64,000 nt of DNA from TMP-86 sp031394735 (lineage in GTDB: Bacteria > Pseudomonadota > Gammaproteobacteria > Steroidobacterales > Steroidobacteraceae), in contig JANMXI010000050.1 of assembly GCA_031394735.1 (NCBI GenBank), positions 1 through 64,000 on the forward strand. The letters are read 5' to 3'. The notes under the pieces were generated by a model that saw only the letters and a program-made list of their open reading frames with translations, made no database searches and had not been told where the DNA came from. The translations under genes were made by a program, and so were the position numbers. Shown one piece after another: positions 43,061 through 51,556 of this stretch (position 1 is its first letter; every line of letters starts with the position of its first letter).

Positions 43061-45513
43061 GCCTTCACTCCGAGTTCATGGGGCGCAAAGTCATCGACAT
43101 GGATCAGGTGCATGACCTTCGCATCGTAATCCAGCAGCAAAGCAGATTCAGCGCTGGTGATGATGCCCGCCGCCAACGCCTCCCGGATCTGGCCCGGCAG
43201 ATCCAGCGCCATTACGCGGCCCGTCTTCACGCCGTCGACGCGGATACGTTTCTCGATGACTTCCGCAACTTGCGCCAATTCCAACGCCTGCTGCAGCAGA
43301 CCCAGCGGATTGGCGGCATCCACCGTTTTGTAGATCTGATCGCTGAGCCGCTCCCGCGCCTCACACGGGTTCATGATCAGATCGACGATGCTGCGCCCGA
43401 GCCGGTCGCTGGGCGCGGAATACGTGAGTCCGCGCGGGAAGATGAACACGCGCATGAACGCCGCGATGGGTCGGTTCGGAAAATTGCGCAGGAACAAATG
43501 CAATTGCTCCTGTGCCTGATACAACAGACTGCGGCAGGCCCATTCGACCAAGGGCAGGTCCGCGTCCGGTGAGCCTTGGTTTTGGTGATGCTTGAGCACC
43601 ATGGAGGCCAGATACATGGAGGACAGCACATCGCCGAGCCGGCCGGACAGAGTCTCTTTTTTCTTCAGATAGCCGCCCAGCGTGAGCATGGCCACGTCGG
43701 TGGCAAAGGCGAACGAGGCGCTGTAACGATTGATGTGCTGGAAGTAACGCTTGTTTGGGCCCTGCTCGGGCACCTGGGTGAAGCGTGCGAAGGTCAGCGC
43801 CATGATCAGCGAACGCACGGCATTGGACAGCGTGAAGCCGATGTGGCCGAACAGTGCGCGATCAAAATCCTGCACACCCGCTTCCCGGTTCGGATTGCGC
43901 GCCGCGTTCATCTCCTTCAGGACGTAAGGGTGACAGCGCACCGCACCCTGACCGAAGATGATGAGGCTGCGCGTGAGAATGTTGGCGCCTTCCACGGTGA
44001 TGGCCACCGGAATGGATTGATAGCCGCGCGCGAGATAGTTGTTCGGACCGATGCAGATGCCCTTGCCGCCGTGTACGTCCATCGCGTCATTGGTCACCTG
44101 CCGCGCCAGTTCGGTCACGTGGTACTTGAGCATGGCCGAGGGGACCGAGGGCTTTTCGCCGCCGTCGATCGCGCCGGCAGTCACCGAGCGCGCCGCGTCC
44201 ATGGTGTAGGTGCGAGCCGCCATGCGCGCCAACACTTGTTCGACCCCTTCGAAGCGACCCACCGGCGAGTTGAACTGACGGCGGATGCGCGTATAGGCGC
44301 CGGAGGCATACACCGCAGCCTTGGCACCGCCGGTGGCATTCGACGGCAGCGAGATGCAGCGGCCGACGGAGAGTTGCTCGACCAGCATGCGCCAGCCTTG
44401 TCCGGCCATCTTGAATCCGCCGATGATGCTCTCGAGCGGTACGAACACGTCCGTGCCGTGAATCGGTCCGTTTTGAAAGGGAATGTTCAGCGGGAAGTGG
44501 CGGCGGCCGATGTCGATGCCGGGTGTGTTGCGGGGAATCAGCGCGCAGGTGATGCCCAGGTCCACGGTTCCGCCCATCAGATGATCTGGGTCGAACATGC
44601 GGAAGGCGAGACCGATGACCGTGGCCACCGGCGCCAGCGTGATGTAGCGCTTGGAGAAATTCAGCTTCAGGCCGATGACTTCCTGACCTTGCCACAAGCC
44701 TTTGCAGATCACGCCCGTGTCGGGGAGCGACGCGGCATCGGAGCCGGCGCGCGGCCCGGTCAGCGCGAAGCAGGGCACTTCCTCGCCTCGTGCCAGTCGC
44801 GGCAGGTAGTGGTCCTTCTGCTCCTCGGTGCCGTAGTGCAGCAGCAGTTCGGCGGGACCGAGCGAATTGGGCACTGCGATGGTGGAGGAGGCGGTGGTGC
44901 TGCGCGAGGCGATTTTCACCAACACCGAGGAATGCGCGTAGGCGGAGAATTCCAAGCCGCCATATTTCTGCGGAATGATCATCGCGAAGAAACCCTGCGA
45001 CTTTAGATAGGCCCACACCTGCGGCGGCAGGTCGCCACGCTGATGCGTGATGTCCCAGTCGTCGATCATCTGGCACAGCACTTCGCACGGTCCGTCCAGA
45101 AACGCCTTTTCCTCTGCGGTCAGCACCGGCGCCTTGGCGTTCATCAACGTCGGCCAGTCGGGACCGCCGGAAAACAACTCTCCGTCCCACCACACCGTGC
45201 CGGCTTCCAGTGCTTCGCGCTCGGTGGAGGACATGCTCGGCAGCAGCTTCAGATATTTCTTCAGGAAGGGGCGGGTGATCAGTCCGACGCGCAGCGGTTT
45301 GAGATTCAGCAGCACCAGCACCAGCACGGGCAGCGCCAGCACGACGATGAGCAGGGGCGAGGGTGCGCTCAACAGCACAAGCGCGAGCAGCGCGCCGGTC
45401 ATGCACAGCGTGAACAGCCACAACGGCGCGCGCCGGTACAGCAACGTCAGCGTCAGGCCGACGACTACAACGGTCCAGAGGATGACGGCTGCAGAGCCTG
45501 ATAGGAATGACAA
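43057..45513 (-). CDS. fadE: Acyl-CoA dehydrogenase FadE
   Basis: FadE performs the first step of fatty acid beta-oxidation, making trans-2-enoyl-CoA. The 818-residue product matches the long bacterial FadE type: two N-terminal membrane helices (about 1-70), an acyl-CoA dehydrogenase core (CFALTGPRAGSDAASLPDTG, IKIAS-type FAD region, VTNDAMDVHGGKGICIGPNN) and the extra C-terminal domain. The start is TTG at 45513, a rare choice with a GGGG stretch upstream; an internal ATG would remove a membrane segment. It is followed by the DUF3667 gene with a 4-bp overlap. Confidence 0.94.
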   Translation of the reverse strand: MSFLSGSAAVILWTVVVVGLTLTLLYRRAPLWLFTLCMTGALLALVLLSAPSPLLIVVLALPVLVLVLLNLKPLRVGLITRPFLKKYLKLLPSMSSTEREALEAGTVWWDGELFSGGPDWPTLMNAKAPVLTAEEKAFLDGPCEVLCQMIDDWDITHQRGDLPPQVWAYLKSQGFFAMIIPQKYGGLEFSAYAHSSVLVKIASRSTTASSTIAVPNSLGPAELLLHYGTEEQKDHYLPRLARGEEVPCFALTGPRAGSDAASLPDTGVICKGLWQGQEVIGLKLNFSKRYITLAPVATVIGLAFRMFDPDHLMGGTVDLGITCALIPRNTPGIDIGRRHFPLNIPFQNGPIHGTDVFVPLESIIGGFKMAGQGWRMLVEQLSVGRCISLPSNATGGAKAAVYASGAYTRIRRQFNSPVGRFEGVEQVLARMAARTYTMDAARSVTAGAIDGGEKPSVPSAMLKYHVTELARQVTNDAMDVHGGKGICIGPNNYLARGYQSIPVAITVEGANILTRSLIIFGQGAVRCHPYVLKEMNAARNPNREAGVQDFDRALFGHIGFTLSNAVRSLIMALTFARFTQVPEQGPNKRYFQHINRYSASFAFATDVAMLTLGGYLKKKETLSGRLGDVLSSMYLASMVLKHHQNQGSPDADLPLVEWACRSLLYQAQEQLHLFLRNFPNRPIAAFMRVFIFPRGLTYSAPSDRLGRSIVDLIMNPCEARERLSDQIYKTVDAANPLGLLQQALELAQVAEVIEKRIRVDGVKTGRVMALDLPGQIREALAAGIITSAESALLLDYDAKVMHLIHVDDFAPHELGVKA

Positions 45514-45554
45514 GATGAGAACCCCGCTCTTCCTTGGCCGACTTCAGATTTCAT

Positions 45555-45592
45555 CCGCCACGCGCGCGCCGTTGACAGCGCGCGCATGGCGG
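45555..45592 (-). terminator. Long G+C-rich hairpin after mdh
   Basis: CCGCCA (45555-45560) pairs with TGGCGG (45587-45592) and GCGCGCGC (45562-45569) with GCGCGCGC (45578-45585), separated by one C/A mismatch, with an 8-nt loop. It begins 9 bp after the mdh stop in the direction of transcription. It could end mdh transcription or protect its mRNA; no T-run follows. Confidence 0.5.
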
Positions 45593-45600
45593 TGGGCAGA

Positions 45601-46578
45601 TCAGATCAACTCTTTGACGCCATCGCGCTCTTCGCGCAATTCCTTGTCGGTCGCGTCCATCTTGCTGCGGCTGAACGCATCGACGGGCAGACCCTGCACG
45701 ATGCTGTATTCGCCGTTCTTGCAGGTGACCGGATAGGAGTAGATGACGCCTTCGGGAATGCCGTAGCTGCCGTCGGAGGGCACGGCCATGGTCACCCAGT
45801 CGCCGGCCGGTGTGCCGAGCATCCAGTCGTGGATATGGTCCATGGCTGCCGAGGCTGCCGAGGCGGCGGACGACGTGCCGCGCGCCTTGATGATGGCGGC
45901 ACCGCGCTGCTGCACGGTCGGGATGAAGGTGTCCTTGAACCAGGATTCGTCCACCAGACTGCGGGCGGCCTTGCCTGCAACCGTCGCCTGGTTCAAATCG
46001 GGATATTGAGTGGCGGAGTGGTTGCCCCAGATGATCATCTTCTTGATGTCGGTGACGGCCGTGCCGGTCTTCTCGGCCAGTGACGCGACAGCGCGGTTGT
46101 GGTCCAGACGCGTCATGGCGGTGAAATGCTTGGGATTGAGCGAGGGCGCATTGCGCTGCGCGATCAGCGAGTTGGTGTTGGCCGGGTTGCCCACCACCAA
46201 CACGCGCACGTCGCGGCTGGCGACGGCGTCGAGCGCCTTGCCCTGCGCGGAGAAAATCTGCGCATTCGCCAGCAACAGGTCCTTGCGTTCCATGCCCGGT
46301 CCGCGCGGCCGCGCGCCGACCAGCATTGCAAAGTCGCAGTCTTTGAAGCCGACCTTGGCGTCATCGGCCGCACTGACGCTGTTCAGCGTGGGAAAGGCGC
46401 AATCGTTGAGCTCCATCACCACGCCTTGGGCGGCGCCGATGGCGGCGGGGATTTCCAGCAGCCGCAGGTTGATGGGTTGATCGGATCCGAGCATCTGGCC
46501 CGACGCGACGCGGAATGCGAGTGCATATCCGATGTTGCCGGCGGCTCCGGTGATGGTGACGGTGACGGGCTTTTTCAA
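45601..46578 (-). CDS. mdh: Malate dehydrogenase
   Basis: Mdh oxidises malate to oxaloacetate in the TCA cycle. The 325-residue product has the NAD-binding start TVTITGAAGNIGYALAFRV, the substrate loop GARPRGPGMERKDLL, the RLDHNRA block and the active-site histidine in WGNHSATQYPD. It is of the cytosolic-type group common in Xanthomonas relatives. The start is TTG at 46578 with GAGGAG about 9 bp upstream. It stands alone between the anti-sigma gene and fadE, with a strong hairpin after its stop. Confidence 0.96.
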   Translation of the reverse strand: MKKPVTVTITGAAGNIGYALAFRVASGQMLGSDQPINLRLLEIPAAIGAAQGVVMELNDCAFPTLNSVSAADDAKVGFKDCDFAMLVGARPRGPGMERKDLLLANAQIFSAQGKALDAVASRDVRVLVVGNPANTNSLIAQRNAPSLNPKHFTAMTRLDHNRAVASLAEKTGTAVTDIKKMIIWGNHSATQYPDLNQATVAGKAARSLVDESWFKDTFIPTVQQRGAAIIKARGTSSAASAASAAMDHIHDWMLGTPAGDWVTMAVPSDGSYGIPEGVIYSYPVTCKNGEYSIVQGLPVDAFSRSKMDATDKELREERDGVKELI

Positions 46579-46611
46579 AATGGCGGCTCCTCGCGCAGAC
46601 AGCCCGTAATG

Positions 46612-47262
46612 TTAGCGCAAAGCTTGACTGTAGTTGGGGAAAACCTCGTGAAATTCCTGTAGTTCCCGATCCGCCTCCGCAGTCTGACCCAGCTTGCGAA
46701 GCTGCTGGATACGGGCCTGCCATTCGCGCGGATCCTTGCGTATCACCTCCACCGGCATGAGTGGAAGCAGCGCGCCCTCCACCTGTTTGTCGCGGGAATT
46801 CGGCGGATCGCTGGTGAACAGCCGTCGCGATTCGAACAGCCGCGGCACCACTTCGGCGCTGCGGCCTCCGGGTGGCGGCGCGTGCGCTGCAACTGGCGGT
46901 GGTGCATGCTGGTAGGAGCGCTCGCCGTGCGCCGCTACGGCGGGGATCATGCGCACCGAATCATCGCCATTTTTCCGCGTGCGCTGATCCACGGCAATCG
47001 CCAACAACACGGATGCTGACAACAGGACGCTGGCCGCCAATGTGAAGGGCGCAAACCAGCTTGGCTTGTGCTGCAGAGGTTTGTTGAAATCGCGCAGCGT
47101 GTTGCGAGTCGCGGTGTGCACCGTGCGCGCATGTCCGGCAATTTTCCGGTCGATCTCTGCCGGCACCTGCGTGCCGCGCAACTGGCGATAGGTGCGCGAC
47201 ACCTCGCTGTTGCCACGCAGATAAGCGTCGAGTTCCGGATCGCGTAAATCGCCCATGATCAC
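46612..47262 (-). CDS. Probable anti-sigma factor (membrane)
   Basis: The 216-residue product has an N-terminal soluble part (MGDLRDPELDAYLRGNSEVS), one membrane helix (about 72-92; FTLAASVLLSASVLLAIAV), a Pro/Ala-rich stretch and a C-terminal helical domain (DPREWQARIQQLRKLGQTAE). This layout, directly after an ECF sigma gene with a 4-bp overlap, marks it as the likely membrane anti-sigma factor. The GTG at 47262 and an ATG at 47256 are both possible starts. It has no HxxxCxxC zinc motif. Confidence 0.75.
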   Translation of the reverse strand: MIMGDLRDPELDAYLRGNSEVSRTYRQLRGTQVPAEIDRKIAGHARTVHTATRNTLRDFNKPLQHKPSWFAPFTLAASVLLSASVLLAIAVDQRTRKNGDDSVRMIPAVAAHGERSYQHAPPPVAAHAPPPGGRSAEVVPRLFESRRLFTSDPPNSRDKQVEGALLPLMPVEVIRKDPREWQARIQQLRKLGQTAEADRELQEFHEVFPNYSQALR

Positions 47263-47924
47263 ACCACCGCGCGCATGCCGGCTGCCAGTGCCGGCTCAGC
47301 CAGTGATTTCTTGAGTTTCGACACCGCATAGCGCAGCCGGCTTTTAGCGGTCTCGACGCCGACCTGCGTAATGTGCGCGATCTGCGCGATGTCGAGGCCG
47401 GATTCTTCGTGCAGCAGAAATGCTTCGCGCTGGTCGGCCGGCAACTCGCTCAACGCATGTTCAAAACTCGCCAGGCGCTGATCGTATTCGGCGCGGCGGT
47501 CGGGACGTTCAAATTCGGGGGCGGCGGATTTGTCGATGAACGCGGCATGTTCATCAGACGCATCGATCGGCGTGGCGCGTGCACGGCGGTGATGATCGAT
47601 CGCGCAGTTGTGCGCGATGTGAAACAGAAACGTTGCGAACTTTGCGCGCGGTGTGTAGCGCAGACGATTGGCGATGACGCGCATCCAAACTTCCTGAAAT
47701 AAATCGGTCGCATTCGCCGCGTTACGCACGTGACGCAGCAGGTAGCGATACAGAGGGCCTTTATGACGCGCATACAGCGCATCAAAAGCGCAGCACTCTC
47801 CGGCCTGATACCGGAGCATCAATGCGGCGTCCTCTTCCAGGGGCTCCATGGACCACAGCATACGTGTGGGCGCCAGGGCTAAGCTACCCAGATCGGGATA
47901 CCTCATCGAGGCGGCGAGTCGCAT
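47259..47924 (-). CDS. ECF-type RNA polymerase sigma factor
   Basis: The 221-residue product has sigma region 2 (FDALYARHKGPLYRYLLRHV, ATDLFQEVWMRVIANRLRY, FATFLFHIAHNCAIDHHRR; about residues 45-120) and region 4 (LSELPADQREAFLLHEESGL, then QIAHITQVGVETAKSRLRYA; about 155-205). GGAG lies 10 bp before the ATG at 47924; an internal ATG at 47849 (MEPLEEDAAL) would also give a normal sigma factor, so the start is open. Its overlapping partner is the probable anti-sigma factor. Its target promoters are unknown. Confidence 0.92.
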   Translation of the reverse strand: MRLAASMRYPDLGSLALAPTRMLWSMEPLEEDAALMLRYQAGECCAFDALYARHKGPLYRYLLRHVRNAANATDLFQEVWMRVIANRLRYTPRAKFATFLFHIAHNCAIDHHRRARATPIDASDEHAAFIDKSAAPEFERPDRRAEYDQRLASFEHALSELPADQREAFLLHEESGLDIAQIAHITQVGVETAKSRLRYAVSKLKKSLAEPALAAGMRAVV

Positions 47925-48038
47925 GGCATTGCTACTCCGGTTATGTCAAATCACATTGAAAATCAGTGCCTTAACTTAGGCAAACGGCAATCCAGGGCGG
48001 AATGGGTTAGGAATTCGAAAAATAATTTGATTTAGTGC

Positions 48039-48067
48039 TTGCATGTGGCAGTGGTGTAGCTTAGTAT
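48039..48067 (+). promoter_or_regulatory. Sigma-70-like promoter for the 61-aa gene
   Basis: TTGCAT (48039-48044) and TAGTAT (48062-48067) are separated by 17 bp, a good match to the -35/-10 consensus. It sits in the gap between the divergent ECF sigma gene and the 61-aa gene at 48116; transcription would begin near 48074. Confidence 0.6.
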
Positions 48068-48075
48068 AACACCAA

Positions 48076-48098
48076 GTCACCAACACACCGTCGGTGAC
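48076..48098 (+). other. 5' leader hairpin ahead of the 61-aa gene
   Basis: GTCACC (48076-48081) and GGTGAC (48093-48098) form a perfect 6-bp stem with an 11-nt loop at the predicted mRNA 5' end, 5 bp before the ribosome binding site AAGGAG (48104-48109). It may stabilise the message or serve as an operator in the DNA. Confidence 0.45.
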
Positions 48099-48115
48099 AG
48101 ACAAAGGAGATTGCC

Positions 48116-48301
48116 ATGTACACCGATATCGCCCTCAAGCTCAAAGCCCTCACCCTCGCCGTGATGATCAACGGTTTGATCATGGGCGGCGCCGCCTACT
48201 TGTTCGACGGTCAGATCCATCAGCGCGGATCCAGCTCGATGCTGGCGCAGACGCATGGTCACGATGCGACCCGCGTTCAGGTCAGCGTCTTCCGCCCGTA
48301 A
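48116..48301 (+). CDS. Small single-helix membrane protein, 61 aa
   Basis: The product has a polar N terminus (MYTDIALKLK), one hydrophobic helix (about residues 11-31; ALTLAVMINGLIMGGAAYLF) and a polar tail with HGHD. AAGGAG lies six bases before the ATG, and a promoter plus leader hairpin lie upstream, so it is very likely expressed. It precedes the GntR-ABC operon by about 90 bp. Function is unknown. Confidence 0.75.
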   Translation: MYTDIALKLKALTLAVMINGLIMGGAAYLFDGQIHQRGSSSMLAQTHGHDATRVQVSVFRP

Positions 48302-48391
48302 GCAGTTGGTAGCGGTCGTCACTCTGAGGCGTTCTGGTAGATTACTGTGCTAGTCACCCCTTACACGATCAAAGGCACATCGAGTCAAAGC

Positions 48392-48793
48392 ATGGACCCA
48401 AATTGGAATGACAATCAGCCAATCTATCGCCAACTGCGCGATCGAATGGTGGCGCTCATTCTGGAAGGCGCACTGAAGGAAGGTGACCCCTTGCCTTCGG
48501 TGCGCAATGTGGCCGCGGACTATCGACTCAATCCTCTGACCGTATTGAAGGGTTATCAGCAGCTGGTCGACGAAGGCCTGGTGGAGAAACGACGCGGCCG
48601 CGGCATGTATGTCAGCGACGGCGCACGCCGGCAGCTGATGTCGGGAGAACGCGAGCGGTTCTTGAACGATGAGTGGCCGCAGGTGCTCGCCGTCATCAAC
48701 CGGCTGGGCTTCAGCGCCGAGGAACTGTTTGCGCAAGTTCCCGCCGCCACCCATCCAGCCTCGCCACCTCGTCAACCTGAGTCAAAAGAATGA
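48392..48793 (+). CDS. GntR-family regulator, YtrA type
   Basis: The 133-residue product has the winged-helix GntR domain (PIYRQLRDRMVALILEGALK, DPLPSVRNVAADYRLNPLTV, LVEKRRGRGMYVSDG) and only a short C-terminal tail, as in the YtrA group that controls ABC transporter operons. The ATG at 48392 (MDPNWNDNQPIYRQ) is chosen; the frame is open to a GTG at 48347. Its stop overlaps the ABC ATPase start (ATGA). It probably represses this operon. Confidence 0.9.
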   Translation: MDPNWNDNQPIYRQLRDRMVALILEGALKEGDPLPSVRNVAADYRLNPLTVLKGYQQLVDEGLVEKRRGRGMYVSDGARRQLMSGERERFLNDEWPQVLAVINRLGFSAEELFAQVPAATHPASPPRQPESKE

Positions 48794-49662
48794 ATGAGCC
48801 AACTTCTACCGCATTGATCACCGCGCGCAATCTCGGCAAGCGCTATGGCAAGTTCAGCGCGCTCGACAACGTCAACTTCGACATCGAGCCGGGCCGCATC
48901 GTCGGTCTGATCGGGCCCAATGGGGCCGGTAAGACCTCGGCGTTGCGTGCGGTGCTCGGATTGACTTCTTATACCGGCGAATTGCGCGTGTTCGGCCAGG
49001 ATCCGTTTCAGGCTCGCTCGCAGATCATGCAGGACACCTGCTTCATCGCCGACGTGGCGGTGCTGCCGGGCTGGCTGCGTGTGTCGCAGGCCTTGGATTT
49101 TGTCGGCGGCGTGCATCCGAAGTTCCGCCGCGATCGCGCGGTCAGCCTGCTGTCGAAGACGCAGATCAAGATGGAATCGCGCGTGCGCGAATTGTCGAAA
49201 GGCATGAAGACGCAGGTGCATCTGGCGCTCGCCATGGCCATCGACGCGAAATTGTTGGTGCTGGACGAACCGACGCTGGGCCTGGACCTGCTGGCGCGGC
49301 GCGCATTTTACGATGCGCTGGTGAATGACTACATGGACGAGACGCGCACCATTCTGGTCACCACGCATCAGGTGGAGGAGGTCGAGAACCTGCTCACGCA
49401 TGTCATGTTCATCGAGCGCGGTCACATCGTGTTGGACACGCCGGTGGAAGAAATTCCCGAGCGCTTCGTCGCCATCAGCGTGCATCCGGACCGCCTCGAT
49501 GCCGCCAAGGCCCAGAAGCCGTTCCACGTCCGTCCCTTGATGGGCAAGACCATCATGTATTTCGAACGACCCGCGAACCCGGCATTGGCAGCCTTAGGCG
49601 AACCGCACACGCCCACCATTGCCGATCTGTTCGTCGCCAAACTGTCTCAAGGTGCCGTATGA
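48790..49662 (+). CDS. ABC transporter ATP-binding protein (YtrB type)
   Basis: The 290-residue product has Walker A GPNGAGKTSAL (about 39-49), the signature LSKGMKTQVHLA in place of LSGGQ, as is usual for the YtrB group, Walker B LLVLDEPTLGLD and the switch histidine region TTHQVEEVE. It pairs with the permease at 49659, whose ATG overlaps its stop (ATGA). The transported molecule is unknown; YtrA-type operons respond to cell-wall-active compounds in other bacteria. Confidence 0.93.
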   Translation: MNEPTSTALITARNLGKRYGKFSALDNVNFDIEPGRIVGLIGPNGAGKTSALRAVLGLTSYTGELRVFGQDPFQARSQIMQDTCFIADVAVLPGWLRVSQALDFVGGVHPKFRRDRAVSLLSKTQIKMESRVRELSKGMKTQVHLALAMAIDAKLLVLDEPTLGLDLLARRAFYDALVNDYMDETRTILVTTHQVEEVENLLTHVMFIERGHIVLDTPVEEIPERFVAISVHPDRLDAAKAQKPFHVRPLMGKTIMYFERPANPALAALGEPHTPTIADLFVAKLSQGAV

Positions 49663-50534
49663 ACACGTATATCTGGTTGTTTCGTCGCGAGGTTTGGGAA
49701 AACCGCGCCATCTGGATGCTGCCCGCCGCGGTCAGCGCCGTGCTCCTGTTCATCTTCCTGTTCGGCAAGCTGCAGGTCGAAGATCTGCCGCAGCACCTCA
49801 CGTCTGAACAGATCGCGGTGGTCGCGCCGATGTTCTTTTCCATGATCGCCGTGTTGATGCTGTCGCTGATGTCCGTCTACACGGCCTGGTACCTGCTCGA
49901 TTGTCTGTACGCGGACCGCAAGGACCGCAGCGTGCTGTTCTGGAAGTCGCTCCCCGTGACCGACACGGCGACCGTGCTGTCGAAATTGGCGATGGCGTTG
50001 CTGGTCATTCCCTTGGTGTACTTCATCGCCGCCGACGTCACAGCCTTGGGTGCCGCCTTCATCCTGTCGGTGCGCGGTGGTTCGCATTTCACGGCGGCGT
50101 TGTGGAACCCTGCCAATTGGCTGCACATGCAGGTGTTGTCGCTGTACATGATCGTGACCAGCGCCCTGTGGTTCCTCCCGGTCTCTGCATGGTTCCTGCT
50201 CGTGTCCGCCTGGGCAAACCGCGCGGTGACGCTGTGGGCCGTCGTGGCGCCGGCAGTGGTCTGCTTCGTGGAGCTCAAGCTGTTGGGTACCCGCTATCTG
50301 ATGGATGCCGTATGGGCTCATCTTCTCGGCTATCTCAGAACCGCCTTTCGGGATGCCGAGCAATACAGCTCGGTGTCGCCGGACGGTGGCGATTTCACCG
50401 TGCCGCGCATCACCTGGCGGCTGATCGATCCGGCGTCCTTCTGCAGCAGCGTCGAGATGTGGGTGGGTGTTGCACTGGGCGTCGCCTTCGTTGCCGGCGC
50501 CATCTATCTGCGGCAGCGTCGCACGGAAGCCTGA
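49659..50534 (+). CDS. ABC-2-type permease
   Basis: The 291-residue product has about six membrane helices, beginning WENRAIWMLPAAVSAVLLFI and including PVSAWFLLVSAWANRAVTLW and a final helix before the basic C terminus (LRQRRTEA). It is the membrane partner of the upstream ATPase. There is no sequence hint of the substrate. It is the third gene of the GntR-ATPase-permease operon, and the DUF3187 gene follows 23 bp later. Confidence 0.85.
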   Translation: MNTYIWLFRREVWENRAIWMLPAAVSAVLLFIFLFGKLQVEDLPQHLTSEQIAVVAPMFFSMIAVLMLSLMSVYTAWYLLDCLYADRKDRSVLFWKSLPVTDTATVLSKLAMALLVIPLVYFIAADVTALGAAFILSVRGGSHFTAALWNPANWLHMQVLSLYMIVTSALWFLPVSAWFLLVSAWANRAVTLWAVVAPAVVCFVELKLLGTRYLMDAVWAHLLGYLRTAFRDAEQYSSVSPDGGDFTVPRITWRLIDPASFCSSVEMWVGVALGVAFVAGAIYLRQRRTEA

Positions 50535-50557
50535 ACCGATAGTGATATAAAGGCTCA

Positions 50558-51523
50558 ATGAGGTTCAAAGAGCGGGCGCTCGTCTGCATGCTGATTTGTT
50601 CGCCGGCGTATCTGCACGCCGGCGAATTTCTTGCCACCAAGAACGAAAACCCCTTGCTGCGCGCGTTGTATCTGCCCCTTCCCGCCGATATGGGCAGCGC
50701 CGACGGTGCAGCGTTGTCGATGAGTCTGTCGGTCGCCAACACGATCAATGCCGAGCCCCGTGAAACCGAGAGTTTGTTCGTCGACGGCGAGGCAACGACG
50801 CTGCGCCTGGCCTTCGATGCGCCGCTCGCACCGCGCTGGCGCTATCGACTGACGCTGCCGCTGATCCACGATTCCGGCGGTCGGCTCGACTCACTCATCG
50901 ACCGATGGCATGGCTGGTTCGGCCTGCCGCGGGGTCAGCGACCCGGTTCCTCGCACAATCAACTCCGCTATTCTTACAGCGGCGAGAGCGCGGTGAATGT
51001 GAACGCGTCGCAGACCGGCCTTGGCGATGCGTCCGCGGAACTGGGCTGGTATCTGCTGGACGATACGTCCCGTTCGGTGTCTGTGTGGGGAGGGCTCGAG
51101 GCGCCCACCGGCAAGGCATCGGCGCTGACCGGTGACGGTGCCTGGGATGCAGGACTATGGGTGCACGCGGTGCTCGGCGGCGCGCGCTGGCAATTGGGTG
51201 GCGAGGCGGGGGTGTTGCGCCCCTTCGGCGATGACGTGTTCGCCGGTGCCGCAAGACGTACCGCGATGTTTGGTCGGGCGGCAGCGACGTGGCGGGCAAA
51301 CGCGGACTGGTCGCTGCGTCTGCAGCTCGACGCGCAGAGCGCCCGGTTGAAAAATACCCAGCTGCGCTTTCTGGGACCTTCGCTACAGATGAGCGCCGGG
51401 GTGGAGTACCGTCTGAACCGCTGCTGGAGCGCTCAGCTGGGATTCTCAGAGGACGCTGCGGTGAACACCGCGCCGGACGTCACTTTTTTCTTCGGGTTGC
51501 GCAACGTCTCGACGGCGCATTGA
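50558..51523 (+). CDS. DUF3187 exported/outer-membrane-like protein
   Basis: The 321-residue product has a signal peptide (MRFKERALVCMLICSPAYLH, cut after LHA) and a beta-strand-rich mature part with alternating patterns and a C-terminal aromatic strand (VTFFFGLRNV), as in outer membrane beta-barrels. The blocks KNENPLLRALYLP and YRLTLPLIHDSGGRLDSLID match DUF3187. Function is unknown. AAAGG precedes the ATG. It may be co-transcribed with the ABC operon, although the gap is 23 bp. Confidence 0.85.
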   Translation: MRFKERALVCMLICSPAYLHAGEFLATKNENPLLRALYLPLPADMGSADGAALSMSLSVANTINAEPRETESLFVDGEATTLRLAFDAPLAPRWRYRLTLPLIHDSGGRLDSLIDRWHGWFGLPRGQRPGSSHNQLRYSYSGESAVNVNASQTGLGDASAELGWYLLDDTSRSVSVWGGLEAPTGKASALTGDGAWDAGLWVHAVLGGARWQLGGEAGVLRPFGDDVFAGAARRTAMFGRAAATWRANADWSLRLQLDAQSARLKNTQLRFLGPSLQMSAGVEYRLNRCWSAQLGFSEDAAVNTAPDVTFFFGLRNVSTAH

Positions 51524-51556
51524 CCGGCATGCAATGTGTAGGCACTCTTATCGCCC

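Noticed and set aside
42149..43129. Long plus-strand open frame (326 codons) opposite the DUF3667 gene
   Set aside because: His/Gln/Arg-rich composition without family features; a shadow of the real minus-strand gene in high-G+C DNA.
43576..45006. Long plus-strand open frame (476 codons) opposite fadE
   Set aside because: No domain, biased composition typical of the antisense strand; fadE is unambiguous.
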